From assembly GCA_039619475.1 (NCBI GenBank), contig CM077116.1:171199363-171263362 (forward strand): a stretch of DNA of 64,000 bases, written 5' to 3'. Position numbers and translations under genes: made by a program. Shown piece after piece: positions 1-11,189 of the stretch (the first letter of the stretch is position 1; the number at the start of each line of letters is the position of its first letter). The stretch is from Icerya purchasi (lineage: Eukaryota > Arthropoda > Insecta > Hemiptera > Monophlebidae). A model generated the notes under the pieces. That model was not told the origin of the DNA. It was given only the letters and a program-made list of their open reading frames with translations, and did not search any database.

Positions 1-615
1 AGATTTTGTACTAAGCTTGCGCAGCCCATGTTTTGACTAATAAACAAACCATATAAAAATATATATAATTGTTGCTCGGAGTGAGATGTGAAAACTAGAC
101 TAATGTTAATAATTTGAAGTTACAAGTTATGAAATTGAAATTTTTGATACTACGATTAATCTGGAAATTCAAAAAAAAAAAAAAAACAACAAAAAACACT
201 GTTATTAAATAGTTTTAAGATTTCACTTCTGTCGGCACTCCTCATGACTGCACGATATTTTTTTTATGTATTTTTTCACGTAGAATAACTTTCCAAATTT
301 AAAATATTAAAGTACATTTCCAGAGTTACTATACTTAACCTGATTTTTCTTTTAGTTGCTCGGCCTTGATGGTATGCAGGAGCAAATAAAAGGATCGACT
401 TCAAAAAGCAGATACCAATAAACTTCATTCTGTCAATTATACTTCTTTTCTGAAAAAAATTCTATATAAATTTTCGTCGTTAGATTCACAGCCTTTTTCT
501 CTTTTCTAATCGTCGTGTTTATCGTCCCTACTTTCTTCTATACAACGCTGCGCAATTTCTTGTGTCGGCTGCCCTTTTAATACGATTGCTTCATCGCCTA
601 ATTACTTTTACCTGC
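1..615. other. AT-rich non-coding sequence
   Basis: No coding frame of note and no recognisable gene. It holds an A-rich run near 171-190 and ends at a run of C starting at 636. I see nothing else in it. Confidence 0.5.
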
Positions 616-619
616 GTGT

Positions 620-770
620 TTACCATTTACGTCGACCCCCCCCCCCCCCTATTTAAGCCGTCAGTCGGTAAGTTTAGTACTATTATAACCGGCAAGCCAG
701 CAGAACTGAATTATTCAGTCATTTATCTTTAAGCAATAAATTAATAAACACTATTTGGTGGCATGGACTG
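620..770 (+). mobile_element. possible LTR fragment (promoter-polyA-like signals)
   Basis: A poly-C run (636-649) leads into a TATA-like tatttaag (650-657). Two AATAAA signals follow (735-740, 743-748), and then tggtggcatgg from about 756, which could be a degenerate primer binding site. TATA box, closely spaced poly-A signal and TGG-start site resemble the U3/R/U5 end of an LTR retrotransposon. No second LTR and no gag follow; I-like RT coding starts almost at once. This is inference from spacing of short signals and may be chance. Confidence 0.25.
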
Positions 771-1146
771 TGTTACAAAAGCTCAAAACGTGGCCGAACG
801 GGCAGATATATAACTAACTTTTTAAGTAGCCGCACGATCCGGGTAACAGCATCCAATACAACCGAGAATGGTGTGCCACATGGTTCTGCCCTTAGTGCAA
901 CCTTGTTTATGATTTAAATCCGCGACGTAGCAAATTGCATCTTGCCGCCCATTTCCGCCCAGCTGTTTTATCGATGATCTAAACATCTCCTTACCGTCTC
1001 ATCGTCCTTCTAATGCTCAGTAAATTCTCCAGAAAGCTATAAACGAAACTCAGAATTGGTCTGAACGCACGAGCCATTTCAGCAAGTAAAACGGCGCATA
1101 TTCATTTTTATAAGGGGCATCGTGCACCTTCCAGTTTATTCCTAAA

Positions 1147-1587
1147 ATGAAACTATCTTTCTCTTCCCCGAAAAACGACGGTGAAATTTTTCTTCGGTTA
1201 TCTTTCGACTCCAGGCTTACGCGGAAGCCTCATATTTCTGAGTTAAAACTGAGATGCACCAAAGCTATTCCTATTCTGAAATATCTGGCGAGTTCAAGAT
1301 GCAACATCAATCCTAAATTCCTCTGTAACATATATAGATCGCTTATCTTATCAAATATCAACTACGGGTGCCAGGTGTACTCTTCTGCAAGTAAATCATT
1401 ACTGAAGTCCCTCGATCCCGTGCACCATGCCGCTTTGAGAACTATCCTGGGGGCACATCGAACCTCTCCGGCAGCCAGTATGTGCGCTCTAGCCGGCTGC
1501 CCCCTCTCTCTTACTACCGAACCTATTTCATGCTGCGAAACATGCACTGCTACCTCAACTATATGCAAAACTTTCCTTTTCACTTGA
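1147..1587 (+). pseudogene. RT C-terminal (thumb) segment of I-like element
   Basis: 146-codon open segment of a dead ORF2. Landmarks typical of insect I/Jockey-type RT tails are visible in order: FLRLSFDSRLTRKPHI (the LGL.FD..LTW.PHI box), ILKYLA, LYR-like IYRSLILSNINYGCQVY, LLKSLDPVHHAALR and ILGAHRTSP followed by ALAGCPLSL. Upstream frames (about 840-1140) carry GVPHGS and a damaged catalytic box where YADD is expected (LFYR then a stop), so catalytic aspartates are lost. The ATG at 1147 is internal and has no biological meaning. Confidence 0.85.
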
Positions 1588-1699
1588 ATAAGTGTCCTCT
1601 CAAGCCAAGTTTTTTAGGCAAACCCCTGCCTCCTAGAGAGGCCAGTACTTAGCCTAAATGAATCTGATTCCACCTTGGAGTTTCAAACAAATGAACATC

Positions 1700-2075
1700 G
1701 ACACATCGCTGAAATCGAATCCAGGGACAAAAAAATCCCCATGTGCAGCAGAAATAGCAGCCAGAAGAAAATATTTGGACCACCTAGTATATTACACTGA
1801 TGGAGCTAAGGCAAAGGGCGAAGCAAGGCCACTACCGGCATCCTAAGTCAGACTTAACGATGCCTGTGATGCGTTAGATGCAGAATTGCATGAAATTTCT
1901 TACTGCCTCCATCACCTAGTCATGGATCACGACAAAGTAATAAAAGTTCTCATAGTCACCGATTCCCTGGAAAACCAAAAATGCAGCAACCCGCTAAGGG
2001 GCTGCTATACCGACAGTTCCACACATTCTTCTCACGTGCCCAAAGTTCGCTACGTTTCGGACGCACCATGACCTA
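1700..2075 (+). pseudogene. RNase H segment of the same I-like element
   Basis: The frames at 1658-1846 and 1886-2071 together recall an RNase H domain. YYTDGAKAKG matches the first catalytic Asp box, AELHEISYCL the second (A.L.EI..I), and VLIVTDSLENQKC the third (I.TDS..). The pieces are separated by a stop at 1844-1846. The W.P.H.G..GNE box expected downstream is not recognisable. Confidence 0.7.
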
Positions 2076-2280
2076 CCCAGTAACATACAGGATTGTCTGG
2101 CAAATTCTACAACTAACGTCACAAGGGTTATAGCCTTCGTCAGAACGAGTGGTTTGACCGAACACATATAAGTTACCTCCATATATGTGCTGTAATGACC
2201 TTAGTAGTTACAAACGGCGCATATAAAGAAGGTGAGGAAGAGAATATAAAAAAAAAATAAGAAAAAAGAACCTTTTCCCC

Positions 2281-4540
2281 TCAATATATTCTAACACCGA
2301 GCAAAAACAATAGTAATTTAAAACTAGAGACTATTCCCCATGTTCTTGGCTCATAATAGGTATTCACAAGGCAGTTTCTAAATTAAGTATTATTATATGT
2401 ACATTATAGTTTTATCAAATTTTATGGTGTTTATTAATTTATTATTAATCTTTTAAATGACGATGTTCCCGTAAAAATGACCACTAGAGCTTTCACCGTA
2501 TGTTAAAAATCTATTTTTTTTCAACTCATAAATGTAATCAATTTTACAGCAAATACAAATACAACGTGAAGGCTGCTGGGCTCTTGCGTCAGGAATAAAT
2601 TAAGGTCACTTCTTTGCTTTTTTCGATATGTATTTCTACATATTCACTCAAAAATTACATTATATCATTATAATCGGGGAGCCTAATAATTAAAACAAAG
2701 GATATCCTCGATCGTCCTTTTTCATAAAGTTAAATATTTCCCATTTAATTGAATTTCGTACTTTTGTTTCTTCTTAATTTTACATTTGTATCCTATACAT
2801 GGACGAAGCATCTTGAAGAATTAAAGCGATTAATTTTAATATTTCTTATTTACATTTTAAATTTTGTCTGTCCCTCGCCGTTTCACCGGCCTGTAGGCGA
2901 GGTATTTAAACACGTGCCATTTTAAAGTTCACCGTTCCGAAAAATATGCTTAAGATTGTCTTAATTTTTTATCCATTAAAATGGGGTTACGGTGTTTGTA
3001 ATGTTTAATTTTCCGCAATGGTCGCGTGTTAATATTTAGGTTGTTCCGGAATAAACATGATTTTTTTTTTATAGATTACGGCATGTTTTATCAGAGAAAT
3101 AAAATTTTAATTTGACAGTCGTGTAAAGTCATATATTACATACACGTATAATGTATACGTAGCGCGATGAAAATAAATGTACACGTTTACGGCGGGATAT
3201 TCTCGTGGTTCTGATATATTAATTAATCTATATGCAGATGACGTTAATGCAAGTGGTGCTCTACAAGCAAAGACACGGCTATATAGTTAAAATAGAATGA
3301 CCGGCTTTTCCATTAATAGAGCACAGTAGTAAACTTTCTGAGAAAAGGCGTCCAAGAATAGCGGAAGCAAGTTAGTTTTATTTAACTTTTCCCCCTGCCT
3401 CTGGATATTTATACACATACTTATACATGTATTGTGCATACATGAATGTATATGTTTACCCTCAGAAGGAAGGGTGACAACCTCTAGCGTTTTATTTATT
3501 TTTATTTTATTTTTAAATTCTATTTTTCTCATGCTAATGATGGTGGACTAGTACCGCTAGCTGCGACGGTTCTACGTCATGGTTCTTCGGCCAACAGTTT
3601 TTTTCTCACTTTGTACACTTCGAAGCGTGATAATTAGCCTACTTTACTGTTTTAATGGTAATTAAATTGAAAGCAGCTGTTACCACCCAACTAACGTGAC
3701 ACGGACCCCCCCCCCCCATCAGAAATAACATAAAAAAGTTTCTTTTACGATAAAAACCTTTAGATACGTTTTCTGTTTAACGCCTTCGCTAAAATATATA
3801 CACTCGTATGTAGTAAATTGTTGCTCGATGATAGCCCATTTTTTGGTTTTTAATTTATAATATCGTTAAAAAACGAAACAAAATATCACCAATAAAAATA
3901 ATGTATTTTACGGGAAAATAATTATATATGACCTCTCTCGGACATTCTTCGAAATTGACAGTCTTCCCTTCGGAATTAAGCCCCCCCCCCAACCAAAAAA
4001 AAACAACAAAACAAAATAGTATAGAATTAACTATGTCAGAACATACTAAAGCGCTATGTTTATCACGGATTTTTAGAGATTTTGATAACGTACAGATTAT
4101 ACCGCCGTGAGAACGGCACTGCCGTTAAACGTAAACCTCTCATCACTGGCACTCGCATTCGTATTAATAATTAAACTAATACTAACCGTTGACTTTTCGT
4201 ATAAAAATCGAAAAACACTACACTCGCAGATTCATTAAATTCTCTGACGTATGTGTTTACAGGAAAATTCTTCTAAAAAAAATTAAAGAAAAAATAAACA
4301 ATATTACCCGCGTCGTATGAAATCGATTTCGCGCGGATACCGAGTCAAAAATGAATCGAGAAAACGAGGTAGTCGAGCTCTGAGACATTTTTTCCCGCGT
4401 GTATATTAATAAATGTTACTTATTCGGATAGACTATTTTTAGTTAGCGAATAATTGGAGAGATGGCTCAATCTTTTCGAATCAAACGAATTAAGGTCAAT
4501 TATGGCAGATACACAGCGGTGTTTATGACGCTGTCATCAC
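2281..4540. other. AT-rich non-coding sequence
   Basis: No supported gene. Poly-C runs occur near 3707-3717 and 3980-3990. A YADD-like reading near 3228-3240 is isolated and was rejected. The short frames here (60-80 codons) have no family features. Confidence 0.4.
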
Positions 4541-4598
4541 ATCAACCAATTGGTAAGGAAGTAATTTGCCACACACGGATTTTTCACCTATTCCAGTT

Positions 4599-4655
4599 GA
4601 ACCGAAACACATTACCGTCACACTGTCGTCAGTTACAGTCCAACTATCTCGGTGG
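4599..4655 (+). CDS. speculative FN3-like micro-exon candidate
   Basis: A good 3' splice-site-like tract (ttttcacctattccag, ending at about 4598) precedes a short frame reading EPKHITVTLSSVTVQLSRW. This resembles the A'-B strands of a fibronectin type III domain, including the conserved Trp. A GT (ctcg|gtgg) follows. Only about 19 residues are involved and no neighbouring exon was found, so chance is a serious alternative. Confidence 0.15.
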
Positions 4656-5487
4656 AATATAATAAATTTAATTACCAACACTAGTCGATTTTCATCTTTA
4701 AAAGCTTTCCTCCACCACTACGAAGCGTATCTAAACTTCGTGCCTATTTAAAACGCATTCACCCTCTCATAAATATATATCTTTAATCAACCGTGCTTCT
4801 CTAGGCTATGCTGCAGTAATAAGTAAGACTAAGTAAGACCTGTTTAGAAATTCTCAATTTTAGCCTCGCCATTCACAGTTGTTCTTAAAGTTTTACTAAG
4901 TAACAGGAAATGAGCAAATTCTTGTTTTATACTCTAGAGAAGAGATTTATTAAATTTTAGAATTGTGTCTTCGGGTAGAGAAAGTGAACTACATGATATT
5001 TTTCATAAACTAACGATATAAGTTTTGCAATGAAAAGGATTACGAAATGAGAAATTAATCGTATATAAAAATTGATGCAATATTATAATAACTAGAAAAG
5101 TTCATAAAATTAGTGAAAAAGACTTACCGGGAAGTCATAACCATTTTTCCGAGATGTGGCAACACACGCGACAGATTTGAGGACTTCTAGAGAGACACTT
5201 AGGAACTACACGCTTTTAAAGTGTTATCACATTTGTAAAAAAAAAAGCGAACACAAATTACCGGGATTCAACATCGTTGAAGGATATAATTAACCGTGCG
5301 ATTTAATTAACATCATAAAAAAAAGATTTTCTCGAGAAAAGTGGATAGAAAAAAACACCATAAATGCGGGTACACAAAACAAATAATTTTATTAGTACCC
5401 ATAGTCGATAATAATATTTTTAAAGAAAATAATTAAGACCGCAGTAATCTAACAAAAAACTAGGAAAAGGAAAAAAACATCACACGG

Positions 5488-5578
5488 AGTGTTTTCTTAT
5501 TCTTTTTTTATTCTTATTTTATTCTTATTTTATTCTTATTTTATTCTTATTTTATTCTTATTTTATTCTTATTATTTT
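5488..5578. repeat. 11-bp tandem repeat (attcttatttt)n
   Basis: About six to seven near-identical copies of an 11-bp unit, attcttatttt, in direct tandem. The repeat creates a spurious open frame of alternating Phe/Ile/Leu/Tyr that should not be read as a membrane protein. Confidence 0.9.
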
Positions 5579-5579
5579 G

Positions 5580-6480
5580 GGTTCGCCAGCAGGAGGACTG
5601 CGAAACAATTAGAAAAAAGAAGTGGATATTACGGGATGATGCATCTCACCAATAATAAATTTTGTGGTTTACAAATTAATGGCGATGTAAGAAAAGGACG
5701 CTACCGTTAAATTATGTTTTTCTTTTTATTGCCAGTGTGATCTGTAAAATGGTTGTAGAAAAATATTGCGTCGATTTCGAAAATCCTGAAACCGTCATTT
5801 TCAAGACGGCCTGCAGGTGATTTTTTAAATGGGGGGGGAGTTCGTCAACATGTACATTAGCCCAGGAAGAACTGTGGAACGGAGGGGAGGTCTCAGATCT
5901 TTACACGATCAAGGATAGTCGGCAAAAAAGAATTAAGAGCTTGGATAACGGGAGGGAATAAATGAAGTTTTGTACGGAGTGGGAATCCGTTTGATAAAAA
6001 AGAGAAGTAAAGAGAAGTTTGTTCAGTTAAAAGTAACGAATGATCAAACATTATGTGATTGGGTTTATAAATAAAATGAATGTAGGAGGGGTGCAATGGA
6101 CAATAAGTTGATGGCACGAGAGAAAAACGGAAAAAAACAAAGAAGGGACCAAACTGTGCCCAAAACGCAGGCGACATCTCGCAGAGAGATTAGAGCGACG
6201 CATAGAAGGAATATCAAGAAACCAGCGGTAGCGAGGAAGGAAGATTGAATAGTGAGACGGATTCGGCATTTCTTACGGCCTTTGTCAACGCTGTCCGAGC
6301 TAGAAAATAATATTCTGGCAATAATCATTAACTTCTCGGCGGTCTCGGCAGCGGGCAAAAGCGGCATGGTTGTCAAAGACACTTTCTCGGCTAAAAAATC
6401 GAAGGATCCCGGCACAGATGTTCTGACCGCTGCGCCGGGATAGCGAACTGGTTTCTTTGCGGGTGGCCGAAAAGCGGAGA
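5580..6480. other. No recognised gene; several overlapping short frames
   Basis: Somewhat less AT-rich than its surroundings. Overlapping frames on both strands (5893-6443) reach 60-116 codons but show no domain or homologous motif I recognise. A G-run lies near 5831-5839. The stretch lies just left of the LTR candidate and could hold part of its U3, but nothing proves it. Confidence 0.4.
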
Positions 6481-6489
6481 TAGAGCCTT

Positions 6490-7110
6490 TGCTGGCGGTA
6501 TAAATGCGTACCGAGCTATGTTGAGCCGGCAGAAGTTTTTTTACAAAAAAACCCGAAAAGGAATACCGTCAGGGTAATCGCCGTTAAATAAAAATTAACG
6601 ACCAACTTTCTAAATAGATCTTTCGGCGGTGTTTTGTATAATAAATATTTTTCTGTAAAATTAGTCGTTTTAGCGAAAGGCAAGAGGACATCGAGCGATC
6701 CTCGCCAGACACATTTTAGTCGCTCGCAAGAGTCTTAGGTAGAACGTCGTCGAGGCTCCTTTGCCTCAAGCAACTCGTCGCGTTGTCGTTTTGAAAATCG
6801 TACGTGCTCTGCCGCACGCGGTTCTCGTAGAAAAATTTTCAATGTGTTAATTTGTTCATAAGTATACTTCTCGGGTGAACGCCAAAATCATCCTGTTAAC
6901 AATTTTATTATAATTTCTTTTAATCCTAGCGAAAATATACGCGTTTAAAGTCGAAATCTTTCTTATTGGACACGGGGTGGGTCCCGGTGACATCTCCGCC
7001 GCGGAGACTTTCTTTTTTCGTTAAACCTTAGGAAGGCCTAAAGCTCTACGAATTGAGTTGTCCGGTAATGACACACCGGGGTTAAGTGTCATTGGCGCCC
7101 GAATTCTTTA
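6490..7110 (+). mobile_element. candidate 5' LTR + primer binding site (gypsy/Ty3-like)
   Basis: At 7093-7103 the sequence TGGCGCCCGAA equals the 3' end complement of tRNA-Lys used as primer binding site by many retroelements. It comes two bases after a CA dinucleotide that could close an LTR. Upstream, a TATAAAT box (6499-6505) is followed by AATAAA-type signals (about 6586 and 6640), the order expected in an LTR. Sequence from 6660 to 7090 is less AT-rich than its flanks. The 5' edge of the LTR and a 3' partner LTR were not found. Downstream only a 29-codon frame (ATG near 7157) could be a gag relic. Confidence 0.4.
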
Positions 7111-7390
7111 TTTTCTTTTATTTTTTTTTTTTTAATTCTACATCATCGAGAAAAAAATGAGAAAAGCTGATTCAGCTCAAATGTCGCCCATGAACAGGGA
7201 CAAGAGCATTCAGCTCAATAGACAAGAAGTTCGAGTTAGGGAATGAGGTGTAAAAGTTTGGAATGAGCAGGTAGAAGATTGGTGGATGAGAAAACGACAA
7301 GAAACTTAGGTCCTTCTAATCGCGGTAAGAAACGATTTCATTTTTTATTCAATCTAAAAATTACTTTTTGTAGTCATAACATACAACTAC

Positions 7391-7560
7391 CTTTTTTTTT
7401 TCTTTTTCATTTGTATAGATACATTTTGACCTTTTTTTTCTTTTTCATTTGTATAGATACATTTTGACCTTTTTTTTTCTTTTTTATTTGTATAGATATA
7501 TTTTGACCTTTTTTTTTCTTTTTTATTTGTATAGATACATTTTGACCTTTTTTTTTCTTA
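7391..7560. repeat. 38-39 bp minisatellite, about four copies
   Basis: The unit catttgtatagatacatttt followed by gacc and a T-rich run recurs with gtatagat at 7413, 7451, 7490 and 7529 (steps of 38, 39 and 39). Copies differ only by few substitutions and T-run length, suggesting recent slippage or unequal exchange. A last partial unit ends near 7560. Confidence 0.9.
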
Positions 7561-7761
7561 GTTTTTTTTTAAATTTACAGGCTTTGCATTCAATCTAGCC
7601 TAAAAGCCCGTTCAAATTTTAAAAAAGGTATTTTTACATGAGAAATTTTTTCCTTCGATTATGTTAAAACAACTTTTTCAAACCTCTTCTGAGCAGTAAT
7701 TACATTCGGTGAAAATTTGATTGAACTCTTTTGTTTTTAATCAATTCGATCTCCACCTCAA

Positions 7762-7959
7762 TTAGGCGTTTTCTGCTTTTGCGGAACCGGTTGGAATATC
7801 GTAAGCGTATCTTTTAAATTGTTTACTCGCTTTTTTCTTTAAGAATAATCTCATTCGGTAGTCAGCAAACTCTTGCGCCTTGCTAAAGACAACGACAGCA
7901 TTGGACGTCTTAATAAGTTCCGGATCTAAGTGTCGTCGTAGAGGAACATTTTCAAACAT
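7762..7959 (-). CDS. unidentified 65-codon protein-like frame
   Basis: The minus-strand frame opens at an ATG (7957-7959) just after a long poly-T and ends at TAA (7762-7764). Unlike the low-complexity frames around it, its composition is that of a soluble basic protein, with HLDPELIKTSNAVVVFSKA, a region rich in Lys/Arg (LFLKKKASKQFKRY) and a tail AYDIPTGSAKAENA. I do not recognise the family. An acceptor-like AG in cgacgacacttag about ten codons in means it could instead be the last exon of a spliced gene. It could also be a fragment of a mobile-element protein or a processed pseudogene. No function is proposed. Confidence 0.3.
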   Translation of the reverse strand: MFENVPLRRHLDPELIKTSNAVVVFSKAQEFADYRMRLFLKKKASKQFKRYAYDIPTGSAKAENA

Positions 7960-7979
7960 AAATGTTTTCGGTAAAAAAA

Positions 7980-8490
7980 AAAAAAAAAAAAATGAAAAGT
8001 AATAAACTTGGTACAGAATCTCTGTGCAGTTTTCCCCCCCTCAAACGCGTGAATAATTTTAATGCATTAGTCCAACTCTGTTTTTAATATTCCTGAGTGA
8101 AATTTTTAAAGTGATTTTTTTAACATTGAAAAGAGACATTACCAATTGTTGGTTTAAGATTTCGCGAAATATTCAAAATTCGCGGGTAGAAATTGAACGG
8201 AAATACCGGGATCTTTACTCCTAGTTGTCTTTTTATGTATTTTTTTTTGTTCTCGATTGCGATTGAAAATTTCTTGCATAATCAGTGCTGTCAACTTTGT
8301 AGAAATGTGAGACGTTTAAAGAATATCTTGTTTCTCTGTTGTTTTTCTTTTTCTCTAGGTTCGAAAAAAGAACAAAATCTTACTGGCGCACGCTTCAAAG
8401 AAAAGAGAAAGTGGCGGAATACGAAGAAGTTAACTAAAATATTTAATTAAGATTCAACTCTATTCGTAATCTTTTTTCACGCTACTCCAA
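7980..8490. other. AT-rich non-coding sequence
   Basis: Starts with a poly-A run (7972-7991). An 85-codon frame at 8193-8450 shows no family features. Nothing else is seen. Confidence 0.4.
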
Positions 8491-8499
8491 TCTTATATT

Positions 8500-8935
8500 A
8501 TAGAGCACCCTCGATGGACAAAGACACGGCTGATGTTTTGGCTCCGGTTGCTGTTCATGCCGGTTTCTACTTTAGGAAAATTCCAAGTCGCACTTACTCC
8601 TTTCGAAATAATAATCGTTTCTTTCCTTTGCAGTTCATTTTGTACTCTTCATCATTACGCTCTTGCATCATTCGTCTGCATCTTAATCATGTTTCCTTTC
8701 GTCATCGTCTTCTTCTCCGTTTGTGTTTCATTTCCCTATTCGCCCACCTAATGCTACAATAGTCTACGATATCACTTCTTCTTCCGATGTTTTTCTTTTT
8801 CTATTAGGTGTTCTGTCCTTTATTTAGATTTGCTACAGCGTTCACTTCCTACTTCTTATTATGCCTCTAATATCTTGTCCTTTTCTGTTGTTCCTGCAAT
8901 TATTCAATGTCGATCAATTTATTAAAAGAATAATA
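8500..8935 (+). mobile_element. I-like retrotransposon 3' fragment
   Basis: Coding decay product of the C-terminal end of the I-like ORF2 found repeatedly in this window. A region read as IIRLHLNHVSFRHR (the R.RLNHS.LP linker after RNase H) occurs near 8664-8710. Further on comes TSYYASNILSF near 8847-8885, matching the PTPY.A.YI.SFP tail of the copies at 14.7 and 15.3 kb. Frames change several times and the 3' tail motif is not clear here. Confidence 0.5.
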
Positions 8936-11185
8936 AATAAAAAAGTCGTTTAGCGACTGCTTATTAAATTAATCGTTAACCATATTATATAAACGCTAAA
9001 AACCCTGTAATTTATCGGCAAAATGCGTACGTTATTATTATTATTCGAAATATAACGAAATTAAAATAAACGACAACCTGAGACCCCCCAAATGTTTATT
9101 GGTTTTTTATGAAAGTGATTTCGGTCGTTTTTTAATTCGCGTAGACTGAATTTTTATTTAATATTTCAATAATCCTTCATCGCCATCACTAGTCACATTT
9201 CGAAACACTGTGCCACGTTAACTGTCAGAGTTATGCTCGGGTGCGAATTTATTATCGGAAATTCTGTGGAAAATTCTGGTATTTAGCCGGTATTATTGGG
9301 CGGAAAAGTGCTATCAGCTGTTGCAACGTGCTGGCGGCATGTGATTGTCCGGATGATGTGTGACGAGAACATTCGGATTAAATTAAAATTGAACGACGGC
9401 CGTATGCCGGTAATAAAGGATTAACCGTTGCCACCAGCGTTATACGAATCATTTATTTTTTATTTATAGCCGTCATTGTTGGCCTCTTTGTCGCACCTTT
9501 CGTTTCGCTATTGTTCGTTTGCTTTCCTTTCCTCGCTGTAGGCGACGGTGAAGCACATTTATCAGACCTGCTGATTCTGTTCCTATTCGTTGCCGAACTG
9601 CCCACTTGTGTTGCTCGTTCCAAAAATAAGATCACATCTCTCCTCGCATTTTCGACATTAGAATAATGTGCCTCGCAGCGCTCAAAGTAGACAGAGAGTA
9701 GTAACTTTTGTTACACCGCATTATTCTCAGACGACAGATTACAATCATTTATTTATAATGATGTGTGATACCTTCTGGCCGGCAGCCAACTCATTAGTGC
9801 TACTATTGCAAGGTAACGAAGAGAAATTATCGGATAATTTGTGCGTAGATGCGAAGTTCGAAATACTTTGATTAATCGAAAAGTAATCGTGGTCAGCAAG
9901 ATGATTAGCAGCGTGATTGTCGGGAGAACGACGAAAACTCGAGTGAACGTATTTTTTTATCGTTTTCGTGAATTCCAGTCAAATGTCAAAAATGATATTT
10001 ACTTTTTTAGCGGCACGATGAAATTCGGAAAAGCGAAATACTCGACGAAATCGATATTGTTTAGTACTTGCCGAAATTAAATTAAATCATTAAAAGGAGA
10101 GTGTCCAATAAAAAATTGAATTTAAGCTTATTCGGTGGAGTAGGAATTTTCAAAGAAGGTTGATTTTTTTCTTTTTTGATCATTTTTAAAATAGGTACCA
10201 ATTAGAAAGACAAAATTCTATTATTTTCAGGAGGCTTCTCTAGAACTCCCTAGAACATACTGTCAACTCGATTCGTATGCCAATAAGGTTAGAGTTAATG
10301 CATTTTATTCTTTCAATCTATTTTCCGATTGGCTGGATTAAAGTGACTACAACTACTTTCTAACTGCTAGAGACTGTCGAGAGAGAACCTCCTTGGCATT
10401 TAATGTTGTGATAGTTCTACATAAGTTTCTTTTTGCAGTCGTAACATAATGTTTTGATACAGTCATATCAACTAAAAGAGTCATTTTAATGGCATGAGGA
10501 GGCATTTTGCTTTTCACCTTTAAAAAGAAGAAATTAGAATCAGACGGAAACGGCAATTTTGAATGATATCCAACTTTTAAAAAAACGTCCATATTCTATA
10601 ACACTACAAACGCACGGTAGTAGCCCCTTCCCCAAATGTAATTACTCAATACCTTGATAGTCGGAACACGTTTCAATACTTTATCAGCAACATAACGGAT
10701 ATACCTGATCATAACATGGACAGGGAAATTGTTTTTATACGTATCAGACTTATTAGCGACGAATTCGGCTTATATAAAAAAGTAGCAGACGCGCGTTAGG
10801 ATTGGAGGATATGGAAAGACCTGGAAGCATGTTCACAGAGGGTTTGACTAGCCAAAGCGATTTCGGAAGTAAGCAATAATATTGTCCGTGAAAAAAAGTC
10901 TAGAACAATCAACGCAATTCATATTAAATCGGACCCCGCGTAGATCCTAGACATAGACATCTGAAAACATGGTTAACAGAAATTCCGTGAATCGGATGAT
11001 GCAAAAAAAAAAAATCTTCTGCCAGAGAAGAAAGAAAATCCGTGGTTAAACATTTAAAAAGGAAGTTAAAAAATGAAACGGTAACATTTTCGATGTCCAA
11101 GAAACAATAGAGAAAAAATTCTTTTTTAATAAAGGTCAAGTTTATGTCGGGCAATAAGGTGCGTCTGGAAAAAAATTTTATAATA
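8936..11185. other. Non-coding, no recognised gene
   Basis: Several frames of 60-88 codons (9453-9635, 9668-10080, 10353-10592, 10924-11190) show no domain I recognise. The last part (about 10720-11190) could be decayed ORF2 sequence leading into the I-like fragment that follows, but I could not read RNase H motifs in it. Confidence 0.35.
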
Positions 11186-11189
11186 CTCA

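Larger units (their letters stand above)
778..2280 (+). mobile_element. I-like non-LTR retrotransposon, 5'-truncated RT + RNase H
   Basis: Remnant of a LINE-type element of the group that carries RNase H after the reverse transcriptase. It starts inside the RT domain: the GVP(Q)GS motif reads GVPHGS near 870. It runs through the RT thumb region and into a short RNase H domain with YYTDGAKAKG near 1790 and a VTDSL motif near 1960. It ends in A-rich sequence near 2245-2275. Stops and frame changes interrupt it throughout, so it is dead. The EN domain, ORF1 and 5' UTR are missing, as expected from 5' truncation during target-primed insertion. Confidence 0.8.

Noticed and set aside
3222..3286. 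YADD-like reading (INLYADDVNAS) that could be an RT catalytic box
   Set aside because: No other RT motif stands at the right distance on either side and the frame closes at once; taken as chance.
5489..5710. 73-codon hydrophobic frame that looks like a membrane protein
   Set aside because: Produced by the 11-bp tandem repeat; no start context or downstream gene.
6065..6443. Overlapping 60-116 codon frames on both strands
   Set aside because: Arise from a locally less AT-rich segment with fewer stops; no motifs.
5488..7560. Regular repeats as a CRISPR array
   Set aside because: Units are contiguous minisatellites without spacers, in a eukaryotic genome.
9453..9635. 60-codon minus frame rich in Lys, Thr and Asn
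   Set aside because: No recognised domain and no splice or neighbour support.
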